A stretch of 64,000 nt of DNA from Williamsia soli (lineage in GTDB: Bacteria; Actinomycetota; Actinomycetes; Mycobacteriales; Mycobacteriaceae), in assembly GCF_017377795.1 (NCBI RefSeq), contig NZ_JAFRDR010000014.1, positions 62,001-126,000 of the forward strand. The letters run 5' to 3'. The translations under genes were made by a program, and so were the position numbers. Positions 17,371-25,424 of the stretch are shown here, one piece after another. The notes under the pieces were generated by a model, which had not been told where the DNA came from, made no database searches, and worked only from the letters and a program-made list of their open reading frames with translations. The number at the start of each line of letters is the position of its first letter. The first letter of the stretch is position 1.

Positions 17371-17447
17371 CTGCTCGCAGCGCACCGGACGGCTGAACTG
17401 CCAAACCGGAAGCTCTCACGGCTGCGGTCACGCTCTCGGCCAGGTAT

Positions 17448-18626
17448 TTACTGATGGTCGCATCGCTGAGCCGGCTCGCTATACGGCAACACCCAGCCGT
17501 GCTCGTCGCACTTTGCGCACGTTAAGCCAGTGTCTCGCCACGACTCGTATTCGAGCTGTCTTGCATCATCAGCGGCCGCGGGGCGGTCATCTAGATTCTC
17601 GTGACGGTTGAGGATCCCTGCCAGAAGAAGGATCGGCCGGCTCGGGCTACTAGCAATCCATCGTCCCAACCCAACCTCATCGACGAGTAGCTGGTTCAAG
17701 TCACGGTCTGTCCACCCGTGCGCGGCCGGACCGGCTAGAACGTGAGACCACGCTGATGGTGAGTATCTGTGCGCCCACCGAGGTGTCTGTGGGTTTCTAC
17801 GCCATTTCGCAGCTAGTAACAGGCCATGTCGATCAGGTGCCTTGTATCGCCGGCGGGTGGTGGCGGTTTTAGCGCGCGGAGCGCTCTGTTTTTTCTCTCC
17901 GGCTTTGCCGGTTGAGGTTAGTAAGTTGTTTGGTACAAGAGGTGTGCGCCCTAAAGGGCGCCCTTCGGGGTGGGGTGCCGCAACACTGTTACCTGCGGAC
18001 TTATCCACAACCTGCGGATTGTGAAGTGCGTACACCGAAGTCCACCCGCGGCCTTTGTCACCAACTCGGTGCGAGGCGAGGCGTTCGTCGAGGGTCCGTT
18101 GGCGGCCGCGCAGTATCTCGGTAGCCAAGCCCAGGAGTCGTAGAACCTGGCGCGCACGCTGGATGGTCCTCTCGGAGTACCCGGAGATCGCTGACACCCG
18201 ATTAATACTGGGCCGGCAGTTGCGCCCGGTTCGAAAGTCCGCATGCACTGCGTGAGCGGCCGCGATCTGCGTCAGCACACGCAGTGAAATTCCGTTCTTC
18301 GGGCCACCGAGGATGGGGACGATGTCGGCATAGCGGTGCGCGTACGCGATCGGAATGGCCCAGGTAAGCCAATGGTCGTCGCGATTCCAGCAGGCCACAC
18401 CCGCGTGCGCGAAGTCGCCAGGCTCCAGGGCGATCGCCTGGAGGCCGAAGCAACCCAGTTTGCGCAAGCGGGCCGAAGCGGTCGTAGACCGCCCACGCCT
18501 CGGACGTAGGGGCGTTGATCCGCAATATTCACGCAGGATTAGTGATGCGCCGGATTCTGTTTCCGACACGCGATGTGCAGGGATTGCAGCCGCACAAGGG
18601 TCGACTGTACCCTGGGCTCTGTCCAC
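17448..18626 (-). CDS. Putative plasmid replication initiator (second Rep-like gene)
   Basis: About 392 residues from GTG 18626; a TTG lies one codon earlier, and the start is unsure. The middle carries GYSERTIQRARQVLRLLGL, a helix-turn-helix like those of plasmid initiators, preceded by SLRVLTQIAAAH and an Arg-rich strand. A basic Lys/Arg linker (AKTATTRRRYKAP) follows, then a C-terminal helical domain with WTDRDLNQLL. The end has TCAKCDEHGWV and a further Cys (RCDHQ), suggesting a small metal site C-x2-C...C. Gene order (small DNA-binding gene, structured antisense RNA, then this gene) resembles copy-controlled rep operons. The assignment rests on that context and the HTH. Confidence 0.5.
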   Translation of the reverse strand: MDRAQGTVDPCAAAIPAHRVSETESGASLILREYCGSTPLRPRRGRSTTASARLRKLGCFGLQAIALEPGDFAHAGVACWNRDDHWLTWAIPIAYAHRYADIVPILGGPKNGISLRVLTQIAAAHAVHADFRTGRNCRPSINRVSAISGYSERTIQRARQVLRLLGLATEILRGRQRTLDERLASHRVGDKGRGWTSVYALHNPQVVDKSAGNSVAAPHPEGRPLGRTPLVPNNLLTSTGKAGEKKQSAPRAKTATTRRRYKAPDRHGLLLAAKWRRNPQTPRWAHRYSPSAWSHVLAGPAAHGWTDRDLNQLLVDEVGLGRWIASSPSRPILLLAGILNRHENLDDRPAAADDARQLEYESWRDTGLTCAKCDEHGWVLPYSEPAQRCDHQ

Positions 18627-18740
18627 CAAGACAGTCCCTTCGGGGAATGGGGCGGCCGCAAACCGTCCTGGCTCTCAGTTAGCGCTGAGAGTTCGAAACC
18701 TTACGAAACCCTCTGGCCCGCCAGCCAGGGGGTTTCGTGT
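18619..18740 (+). ncRNA. Structured RNA 2, antisense to the start of the second rep gene
   Basis: Same architecture as the RNA at 16474-16589. H1 is CTGTC-6 nt-GACAG (18619-18634), H2 is TCCC-TTCG-GGGA with a UUCG tetraloop (18635-18646), H3 is CTCTCAG-6 nt-CTGAGAG (18672-18691), and H4 is a 15-bp terminator (18703-18738). H1 and H2 are nearly identical between copies. H3 keeps its length and 6-nt loop but has entirely different, still complementary, arms. It lies between the small regulator and rep on the opposite strand, the position of a countertranscript RNA. Confidence 0.62.
18703..18740 (+). terminator. Terminator of structured RNA 2
   Basis: GAAACCCTCTGGC pairs with GCCAGGGGGTTTC, extended by AC/GT outside. 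One G-U pair favours the + strand as RNA. The tail GTGTATT is only partly U-rich. Confidence 0.5.
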
Positions 18741-18793
18741 ATTCCAGGAGTCGACGAAACCGCGTGTGAAGTTGTGATCGGACTTCCGGGGTC

Positions 18794-18997
18794 TTATCCC
18801 GTTAGCGGCAGCTGCTCCTCCTTCAAAAGATCCGGGCCAACTTTGAGTTCAGGTTGACCGTCCAAGTCGCAAAGCAGGTCAGCGACGTATCTGCTGACCG
18901 TGCTGTAGCCCGCGCGCGCCGCAAGGTCCGGAACGTCAATGGGGGCTGGAACGCGCACCATATGCTCTCTGCGCTTACCGAGATTCGGTTGAGCCAT
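18794..18997 (-). CDS. Small ribbon-helix-helix-like protein, candidate copy-number repressor
   Basis: 67 residues. ATG 18997 was chosen over a longer frame because AAAGGAAG lies 8 nt upstream. The order is a basic N-terminus, a short strand (EHMVRVPAPI), then two helices (VPDLAARAG and TVSRYVADLLCDLDG), as in CopG/Arc-like DNA-binding proteins. It precedes the second rep gene on the same strand, with a structured antisense RNA in between, and two direct repeats lie just upstream. This parallels CopG-rep-antisense RNA control known from pMV158-type plasmids. The functional call is an inference. Confidence 0.5.
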   Translation of the reverse strand: MAQPNLGKRREHMVRVPAPIDVPDLAARAGYSTVSRYVADLLCDLDGQPELKVGPDLLKEEQLPLTG

Positions 18998-19053
18998 CAG
19001 TGAACTTCCTTTCTCGCGGCCGTTCAATGCGAACCTGTCTATCGTGGCGCATG

Positions 19054-19100
19054 CCTGTAACAGGTACAGGTAGCGACACGCCTGAAACAGGTACAGATAA
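19054..19100. repeat. Two 19-bp direct repeats upstream of the small RHH-like gene
   Basis: CCTGTAACAGGTACAGGTA (19054) and CCTGAAACAGGTACAGATA (19081) are 27 nt apart start to start. Each holds an interrupted palindrome CCTGT-ACAGG or a variant. A further AACCTGTC lies at 19032. They could be operators for the RHH-like repressor, or iterons of a replication origin. Confidence 0.45.
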
Positions 19101-19202
19101 CCGCCAACTCAGCTCGGAGACCGAGAACCGGGCGCCGAAAACCCCCTTGGGGGCTAGCAGAGCTGAAATGGCTCGACGCAAGTGGAGGTCGCGGCGACCG
19201 TG

Positions 19203-20210
19203 TCACGGCCCGGGGACCGACGGGGTACTGCGCATAAATGACCCCACGACCAAACCGCTGCCAAGGGCGTCTGGATAGGGCCTGAGAGTCAGGTTGATCG
19301 GTTCATATTCGTTGTCGATGTTGAGTATTCGTATGCTGATGGACTGGCTGTGCTCGGCCGAGTCGAAGTTGTCAGAGTCGACGAAGTCTGCCAGTTTCCC
19401 GAGATCGTCGGGATGAAAGATGCTGACGCCCGCTTGACGGTAGTTGTACTGGACCCAGTCTGGAGGCGGCGTAAGGAACATTGCCAAAGTTCCCTGCTGG
19501 GGAGCAATAACTGCAACATTCAGCCCTAAGCTTTGCGCGCTGTCTAGACCGATTTGGTGCAGGGTAGGTGGCTCCACGGGCCTGACGTCGGTGACGTCCT
19601 CCCAGATCGTGAAGACGCCCGGCGGATGTGCGATGACGTTGACCTGCCAGCGCATGAGACGCCCCTCGGCGTGCGGGACAGTCACAAGGGACTGCGATCG
19701 GTGTCCCGGCTCCGGCGCAAACAATTGCTGCAACACTGGCGCATACTCGTCGTAACGGTCACCCAGGCTCAAGATTCGTGCCAGCGAGACTTCCTCGGTG
19801 TAGACCGATTCTCGCCCTGACATGACATTGCTTTCATAGGGCTGAACGCAGATCTGTCGGTCGAAATCCCAAATGCATCCGGCGATGGATCGAGGAGGCG
19901 GGGGAGTGGCGCCGCTTGGCCCACACCAGAATTGAACGCCGTGGCACAGACCTCGAGGTGTAGGTACGGGTAACGCCACAACACGTGCGCTGCGGCCCCC
20001 GTCACCGGGAACATCAACATCGATCGCCTGCCTACGGGCGGCGACTTCCCGAATCAACCTCTTGATTGGAACAAACGCGGGTGCCCTGCGCTCAACTGAT
20101 TGCCACTCTGCTTGCCTACCGGCCACGCTGACAACCGTCATTCCACCGTCGGTGATCGTTTCCACGACTACCCACCCGTCTTGCGGGTATCCATCTTTAA
20201 CGCGCGCCAC
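19203..20210 (-). CDS. PAS-like sensor/regulatory protein
   Basis: 335 residues, GTG start behind AAGGGGC. I do not recognise an exact family. The second half has features of PAS folds: IAHPPGVFTIWEDVTD (end of one PAS core) and SIFHPDDLGKLADFVDSD (the HPDD helix typical of PAS domains), followed by strands SISIRILN and INLTLRPYP. The first half may be a divergent GAF/PAS. There is no kinase or output domain. It lies 30 nt after the P450 on the same strand, so it is probably co-transcribed and may sense a ligand linked to P450 chemistry. No membrane segment is seen. Confidence 0.5.
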   Translation of the reverse strand: MARVKDGYPQDGWVVVETITDGGMTVVSVAGRQAEWQSVERRAPAFVPIKRLIREVAARRQAIDVDVPGDGGRSARVVALPVPTPRGLCHGVQFWCGPSGATPPPPRSIAGCIWDFDRQICVQPYESNVMSGRESVYTEEVSLARILSLGDRYDEYAPVLQQLFAPEPGHRSQSLVTVPHAEGRLMRWQVNVIAHPPGVFTIWEDVTDVRPVEPPTLHQIGLDSAQSLGLNVAVIAPQQGTLAMFLTPPPDWVQYNYRQAGVSIFHPDDLGKLADFVDSDNFDSAEHSQSISIRILNIDNEYEPINLTLRPYPDALGSGLVVGSFMRSTPSVPGP

Positions 20211-20240
20211 AAACAGCCCCTTCCCCGACCCGTCTGGCCC

Positions 20241-21617
20241 CTAGGCGACCGGCTGCACCCGCACACTGAAACCCTCGGGCTTGAGGGTCAACATTTCATG
20301 CACGTGCAGCTCAGATGAGCCCGCCGTGTTCAGAGTGAACCTACGAGAAAGCTCGGCCACTGCCAAGGTGGCCTCATGAAGGGCAAACATCCGGCCGATA
20401 CACGCCCGTGGCCCAGTGCCGAAAGGTTTGTAGACCCGATTCGGGTTTGACGCCGGTTTTGAGTTCTCCCAGCGCGCCGGGTCGAATGCGTCCGCGTCAT
20501 GTCCCCACGTCCCTTCGTCGCGGTGAACTCCGAGGGTGAGGACGAAGACTACGGTCCCGCGGGGTATTGAGCGGCCCGCAAGTTCCTGGTCGGCCGTGGC
20601 CTTCCGGAAGTATCCGGGAGCGACAGGCCACAAGCGCAGTGTTTCGTCAATGAGTCGGCGTGTGAGCTTCAGTCGAGCGACATCCTCGAACCCGACCGGC
20701 TCTTGACCGCATAGATCCTCGACCTCCGCTCGCACTGCTGCGAAGTACTCGGGCTGCTGTGACATGTAATAGAAGCAGAAGCTGAGCAAGCCAGCGGTCG
20801 TGTCGTTGCCGGCGGCCAAGAAGGTCAGTACCTGGTCAGCAATGTTCTCATCCGGCAGCGCGTTGAGGGCGTCACTTCCGTGAAGCATCATGTCGAGTAG
20901 ATCGTTGCGTCGCTCACCCGTCGCGTGTCGTCGTTCAATCACCTGTTGCGCGAACGCCCGTAGCTCGGTCGTGTCGTGCCGAAACTGCGCCAGACGACTC
21001 CGAAAGATCCACTGAGAGAATGGCAGATCGTTCGCCGAGCGGCTCACGTTTGTAAGTGCGCGGGTCAATGAATCAGTGAATCCGTAGTCGTAGTCGGGCC
21101 GTAGGGCCCCGATCTCGGTGCCAAACCCGGCCTGGCCTATCACCTCGAGGGTGAGTCGACTCATATCGCGCGAGACATCGATTGATTTGGTTTGGTTTGC
21201 CCATAGTTCGGAGAGACCGTTAACGCATTCGCTCATTGCTCCGTGGTAGCGGCGCATAGCCTGGGGTACGAAACCGGGGCGCAGAACTTGGTTCGCGTGA
21301 CCCCACAGCGGGTCGGAATTCGCTGCAGTGAGCAAGCCAGCCCCCGTGAGGTTCTTGCGCATTGAAAGAAACGGACCTGCAACAAGTTTGGACCACGCCT
21401 GCTCGTTGTTGACCTGTTTTGCCAACTCGCCGGAGGTGACTACGAGGAACCTCTGCGTGCCAAACTTCAGCTCGTAGATCGGTCCTAGCTCCTTAGAGAG
21501 CTCAAACTCGGACTGGGTCGGACTCGCCGTTGACACGGCAAGGATGTCGCCCAGGCCGGGAAGTCTACGTCGGGGATGTGGGAATGTTGAGGCTGCACGC
21601 TGGGTGTGGACAGACAT
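20241..21617 (-). CDS. Cytochrome P450
   Basis: 458 residues from ATG 21617. The frame opens at 21752, but the upstream part overlaps the regulator gene and a promoter box. Class-defining motifs are present: the I-helix AGNDTT for oxygen activation, ETLR as the ExxR pair in the K helix, and FGTGPRACIGRMF with the haem-thiolate Cys. The N-terminus (RRLPGLGDIL, then a KELGPIYELKFG strand) is like the haem domain of CYP102-type enzymes rather than short class I bacterial P450s. No fused reductase is present, so it needs separate redox partners. The substrate is unknown. Carried with a dedicated XRE regulator and a PAS-like gene. Confidence 0.93.
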   Translation of the reverse strand: MSVHTQRAASTFPHPRRRLPGLGDILAVSTASPTQSEFELSKELGPIYELKFGTQRFLVVTSGELAKQVNNEQAWSKLVAGPFLSMRKNLTGAGLLTAANSDPLWGHANQVLRPGFVPQAMRRYHGAMSECVNGLSELWANQTKSIDVSRDMSRLTLEVIGQAGFGTEIGALRPDYDYGFTDSLTRALTNVSRSANDLPFSQWIFRSRLAQFRHDTTELRAFAQQVIERRHATGERRNDLLDMMLHGSDALNALPDENIADQVLTFLAAGNDTTAGLLSFCFYYMSQQPEYFAAVRAEVEDLCGQEPVGFEDVARLKLTRRLIDETLRLWPVAPGYFRKATADQELAGRSIPRGTVVFVLTLGVHRDEGTWGHDADAFDPARWENSKPASNPNRVYKPFGTGPRACIGRMFALHEATLAVAELSRRFTLNTAGSSELHVHEMLTLKPEGFSVRVQPVA

Positions 21618-21684
21618 GCGCACTAGTGTGCACGCCACTCGCTTGCGTGCAACCCAACGGGTCGACTCGAACGCGAGCACTACA

Positions 21685-21698
21685 GATGAATACTTGCG
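21685..21698 (-). promoter_or_regulatory. 14-bp box upstream of the P450 gene
   Basis: GATGAATACTTGCG (+ strand reading) in the 85-nt gap between the XRE gene and the P450, about 67 nt before the P450 start. An identical copy lies upstream of the XRE gene, so it is a probable operator of that regulator. Similarity extends into the flanking AATA. Confidence 0.55.
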
Positions 21699-21702
21699 AT
21701 AT

Positions 21703-22179
21703 TTAGCTGCGCGCTCGGCGCGCCGAGAGTCGAGCCACGCGCTGACGTTCACGATCGGCTACCGTCCGCTCCCACGCCTCGACAATGAACTCCTCGTCCA
21801 CCGAGTAGAGGCTGACCATTGAGGCCACCAAGTTCGGGTCGGGTTGTCGACGCCCCCGCTCGATCTCGCTTAGTGCACTTTGTGAGATCCCGAGTTGCTC
21901 AGCCGTTGCGGTCTGAGTCATTCCAGTTCGCACACGCAGGTCAGCAATGTAGAGGTTGGCACTGATACCCGGAGTCAGGTCAGCTGGCGTCAGCTCTAAA
22001 GTCCGGGCGGCTCGGACCAGAGAGCCAGGTGAAGGTGTGGTGACACCGGCCAACCAAGACGACACAGCTTGCCTCGAGATGCCAATTTCGTCGGCGAAAT
22101 CTTCGATCGTCAAAGCATGTCGATCTAGGGCGTTCCTCAGCGCAGCCGGAGAGAATCCGGCAGTACCGCCACGTGGCAC
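21703..22179 (-). CDS. XRE-family regulator with two helix-turn-helix domains
   Basis: 158 residues from GTG 22179, chosen because GGAGAGG lies just upstream; the frame is open to 22284. Two Cro/CI-type HTH domains follow each other. The first has DFADEIGISRQAVSSWLAG (about 20-45), the second TATAEQLGISQSALSEIERG (about 85-105), then a basic C-terminus. Tandem HTH proteins of this kind are DNA-binding repressors. Its own leader and the P450 leader carry the same 14-bp box, so autoregulation and control of the P450 are likely. Confidence 0.85.
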   Translation of the reverse strand: MPRGGTAGFSPAALRNALDRHALTIEDFADEIGISRQAVSSWLAGVTTPSPGSLVRAARTLELTPADLTPGISANLYIADLRVRTGMTQTATAEQLGISQSALSEIERGRRQPDPNLVASMVSLYSVDEEFIVEAWERTVADRERQRVARLSARRARS

Positions 22180-22255
22180 GCGCTCCGCCTCTCCGTTTGT
22201 CCTGTATCTAGCCTCCCATCTTGACCGCGCAGGACAGACTAGACACCGTCGTCTC

Positions 22256-22269
22256 GATGAATACTTGCG
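22256..22269 (-). promoter_or_regulatory. 14-bp box upstream of the XRE gene
   Basis: Second copy of GATGAATACTTGCG, about 76 nt before the preferred start of the regulator. The equal spacing relative to both genes supports an operator. Confidence 0.5.
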
Positions 22270-22489
22270 CTTATTGCTTGCCACGCCGGTCGTGCACGCT
22301 TTAGGCTGTTTCCATGCCGGTCTTTAAACGCCACACTGAGGACAGCGCTTGCACTTCTGTGTCACGTTTGCCTATGCTCACTGAGCACTCCATGAGGAGA
22401 GCTTTCCCGCAGGCTGACTACTCGCCAGCGGACGAATCGAAGCGTTGCTTTGGCGCGCGTAAATCGACCGTCCCTCGGGGGGAGCCTTC

Positions 22490-22597
22490 GTGAGCACCAC
22501 CAGAACTACAACGCGGACGACGCCGTCCACGCCCATGCTCTCCACACGCACCACGAGACCAACTCAGGGTGGTGAAGTCGTGCATTCACCACCCTGA
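22490..22597 (+). CDS. Thr-rich 35-residue leader peptide candidate
   Basis: A GTG at 22490 follows GGGGGGAG at the right distance. The peptide begins VSTTRTTTRTTPSTPML and has 12 threonines in 35 residues. Its stop codon lies inside the right arm of a 17-bp hairpin (22560-22601), so translation would interfere with folding. This is the layout of an attenuator, but no threonine-related gene follows; the next real gene is the cutinase-like protein at 23689. It is not verified as coding. Confidence 0.35.
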   Translation: MSTTRTTTRTTPSTPMLSTRTTRPTQGGEVVHSPP

Positions 22598-22654
22598 GTT
22601 GTGTTGTGCCCAGTGGATTCTCTAGAGATTTGGTCGTCCACGAGAATCCACTGG
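22560..22654 (+). other. Two strong consecutive hairpins
   Basis: The first is a perfect 17-bp stem, AACTCAGGGTGGTGAA with its complement and an 8-nt loop (22560-22601). The second is CCAGTGGATTCTC with GAGAATCCACTGG around a 19-nt loop (22610-22654). No U tract follows, so termination is uncertain. Confidence 0.6.
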
Positions 22655-23330
22655 CAGCCAGCCGCCATGCCGTACGACCACTGTCTCTTCTAAGGGCACT
22701 GGTCGACGTCGTCGACGAAACACAACGGAGGAACCCGAAGTTCGTGTACCCACCCTTGGTTACTCAACGCGGACCCCTCAGGACTGCTCTTATCAAAGCG
22801 CGGATGTATGCCTTGTTGACTCATCACTCATCCGAAGCAACTGGTCTGCGAATGGACTTCCGAGCCTCCGAAGGCGCGAAAGGCGGGCCGAAAGTTGCTG
22901 ACGCCCGGACGTATTCGCATGCCTTCGCCCATCTACACCTCCCAACACAAGCACCTGTTAGAAACACAAACTTAGGCAGTGTTTCTGGGCCCAATTCAAC
23001 CCTGTCGAACCGCGAGGGCGAGGGGGTGGCGACAGTGGCGGCTGCCGTCACCCCCATGGAAAACGACCAACCCGCCAGCAAATCGAAGGAACAAACTCAG
23101 ATGCACACGGACAGGTCGGACCACCTTTCGCCGGGCCGGTACCCGGCGAATGGCCGACTGTTCAACGAGATGAGAAACAGCAACTACTCAGGCGGGGTCA
23201 GCATCTCTGCCCCCGGCCTGAGTGGTTGTTGCCCCACAGGCGGCCGCCTCGGGTGGCGTACGCCAGATCTAGCAAGCAAGGAAAGAGTTGACCACTATGA
23301 CCCAGTACGGGCGGCCGCCGGATAGACCGG
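22655..23330. other. Non-coding stretch with further hairpins
   Basis: A 239-codon frame (22606-23325) spans this region but shows poor codon bias and no motif. Hairpins include AGAAACAC/GTGTTTCT near 22961, GGGGGTG/CACCCCC near 23022, CGCCGGG/CCCGGCG near 23130, and ACTCAGGC/GCCTGAGT near 23188. It looks like a long structured leader of the conjugation operon. An ATG at 23101 behind GAAGGAA opens a 74-codon frame that I cannot exclude. Confidence 0.4.
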
Positions 23331-23333
23331 GGT

Positions 23334-23429
23334 GCCCTGGGAGAGGAGATTTGCCGTCTGGCCTCTCCCAGGGCGGAAAGCACCGAGCGAGTGATCGAGA
23401 TTTGCCGTCTAACCACTCACTTGGCACCA
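23334..23429 (+). ncRNA. Tandem hairpins with TTGCCGTCT loops (locus 1)
   Basis: Hairpin A pairs GCCCTGGGAGAGG (23334-23346) with CCTCTCCCAGGGC (23362-23374). Hairpin B pairs CCGAGCGAGTG with CACTCACTTGG with one mismatch (about 23382-23423). Both loops contain the identical GAGATTTGCCGTCT or its core. A related set precedes the gene at 52393. The element lies about 260 nt before the cutinase-like gene. It may be a regulatory leader. In one frame the repeated core also encodes Leu-Pro-Ser. Confidence 0.5.
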
Positions 23430-23688
23430 GTTGTCCAACCTCTGACCGTGTAGGTACAGCGCCGAACTCTTCCAGTTTAGGTGTTGTGCGGTTCCTTCGT
23501 GGCTCAAGACCGCGTGTTAGTTGCCCGGCCCAGCCGGTCGGGTTCTTCTGCGTGAGCCATCAGCTTGGGCCTGGCCCGACGTGTCCGTTGGGCCACGCGA
23601 TGTACCGCGTTCCGATCAGCGCGGTAAGCACCCTGTCTTCAACGCACTGACGCACCTCCTCTCAACACTTGCCCTGGAAGGCACCACT

Positions 23689-25356
23689 ATGTCCGTGTTC
23701 TGCTGGCGTTCAACAACTTCGCGCCTGACCACCACGTTCGCAGGCTTTGTCGCCGTGTCTGTTATTGCCACGACTTCACAAGTTGCCGGCGTCGGGCCTG
23801 CGCTCGCCGATCAAACAACCGCCGGCGGGTGCCCGACGCTGTATGTGCTGGGCGTTCAGGGGACGGGGGAGTCGTCGGAGGATGCCGCGGTTGACACCGA
23901 TTCGGGGATGCTTGGTTCGGTGATGCGGCCGTTGTTGTCGCTGGCCGGGTCGAAGGTCGCCCGAGCGTATGTGCCCTATCCGGCGGGCTTCGGGGGCGCG
24001 GTCGCCGGCGGCAAGGAGCCGTACGCGGCGTCGGTGACCACGGCGATGGATCGACTCTCGTCGATGATCACCCAGATCGCCACCCAGTGCGAGGACACCG
24101 AATTTGCGTTGACCGGGTACTCGCAAGGCGCACACGCAGCCGCGAATATCGCGAAGCAGATCGGCGCCGGGCAGGGACCGATCGCCGCAGATCGGGTTGC
24201 CGGGGTAGCACTGTTCGGCAACCCCGCGCGTCCGACCGATTCACCGGTCTTTCCAGGCGCCCCGGGCAAATCCACCCCCGACCCTGCTCCGGGAACATCG
24301 GGCAAGTCGTTGGCTCAGGTCCCCGCACCGGAGGCGGTCGCTGTTGCTGGCGGCGGCATCGGCCCTACCGGCGATCAGCAGTCCGGATACGGCGCACTGT
24401 CAGGACGAGTGATGGACCGCTGCGCTCCAGGCGATTTGGCGTGCGCTGCACCAGCTGATGCTCCCGTGGCCCACCTGGTGGCCAACATCGCCGGACAATC
24501 GAGCCTCGACAGCTCCGACCCTGTCGCCGCCCTGACCTCCATCGGGCAGGCACTGGCGGTGACCTCCATCAAAGCAGGTGTCGAAGTCGTCAACGAAGAC
24601 GTACAAGGCACCACGCTCGAAGAGCTGTCGTACACGCCGACCGAGTCGATCTCACAACGCCTGGCGACCGCGTCGGATCCGCGGACACCAATGCCGACCG
24701 TTCCCGAGGCGATCAATGCAGTAGTGAAAGTGGGGACCATCGGCTTCAACGCCGTGACCACAGTCCTGCGCAAGACATTCACCCCCGACACCATCGGAGC
24801 TCTGGCGACTGTCGGCCTGGCGAACCCGCCAGCAGCACTGGGCATTCTCGGCGCGAAACTCGGCGCGGCGATCGTCGATCTGGTGCCTCCGGTCACCGTC
24901 AATCGGTGGGCGGATGAGGCATTCACCGCCGTGGAGCAGAACCTCACCGACAACAAGGAACTGTTCGAGGTCTCCACGATGGTCAACTACTGGAAGACCG
25001 CCGCCGCGCACGGCTCGTACACCAACGACGCCAGCACCTCGTCCGGCGCGAGCTCCACTCTGTTTGTCGCACAGTGGTTCGCAGCACTCGCACACGACCT
25101 GGCCGGCGACACCGTGGCCCCCTACACCGATGACGGCCTGCTGCGCTACGACTCCGGATCCGCTATCTCCGGCGCACCCACCCCGACCGTCGCAGGCACG
25201 ACCAGCTCCAGCGCACCGACCACCCCGTCGACGACATCGTCGTCGCCTGAGCCCGGCACTGCGTCGTCGACGCCGGCCTCGAGCGATCCCTCCGCGCGCG
25301 AGGTGCCGACGACGACCTGGAGCCGTCCGCCGCTCAATACCAACGGCGACTCCTAG
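23689..25356 (+). CDS. Exported cutinase-family serine esterase with long C-terminal extension
   Basis: 555 residues from ATG 23689 (GGAAGG upstream); the upstream frame is not needed. Signal peptide at 1-40 (TTTFAGFVAVSVIATTS, cleavage near ALA-DQ). The cutinase fold follows: LYVLGVQGTGES, the nucleophile in TGYSQGAHA, the acidic residue in DRCAPGDLAC and His in APVAHLV. Ordinary cutinases have about 220 residues; here another 250 residues and a Thr/Ser/Pro tail (about 490-555) are added. It opens the conjugation operon. A role in opening the mycolate-rich envelope or in mating contact is inferred. Confidence 0.82.
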   Translation: MSVFCWRSTTSRLTTTFAGFVAVSVIATTSQVAGVGPALADQTTAGGCPTLYVLGVQGTGESSEDAAVDTDSGMLGSVMRPLLSLAGSKVARAYVPYPAGFGGAVAGGKEPYAASVTTAMDRLSSMITQIATQCEDTEFALTGYSQGAHAAANIAKQIGAGQGPIAADRVAGVALFGNPARPTDSPVFPGAPGKSTPDPAPGTSGKSLAQVPAPEAVAVAGGGIGPTGDQQSGYGALSGRVMDRCAPGDLACAAPADAPVAHLVANIAGQSSLDSSDPVAALTSIGQALAVTSIKAGVEVVNEDVQGTTLEELSYTPTESISQRLATASDPRTPMPTVPEAINAVVKVGTIGFNAVTTVLRKTFTPDTIGALATVGLANPPAALGILGAKLGAAIVDLVPPVTVNRWADEAFTAVEQNLTDNKELFEVSTMVNYWKTAAAHGSYTNDASTSSGASSTLFVAQWFAALAHDLAGDTVAPYTDDGLLRYDSGSAISGAPTPTVAGTTSSSAPTTPSTTSSSPEPGTASSTPASSDPSAREVPTTTWSRPPLNTNGDS

Positions 25357-25424
25357 GCCCGCGCCGCTTTCCTCCCCATCTCGTACGTAGTCAAAGTCGT
25401 TCTCCCGAAAGGAGGAACCAGCTC

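Noticed and set aside
22606-23325. 239-codon frame ahead of the cutinase-like gene
   Set aside because: Codon third positions are not GC-biased as in the neighbours, no motif is present, and the stretch is full of inverted repeats, which fits a structured non-coding leader better.
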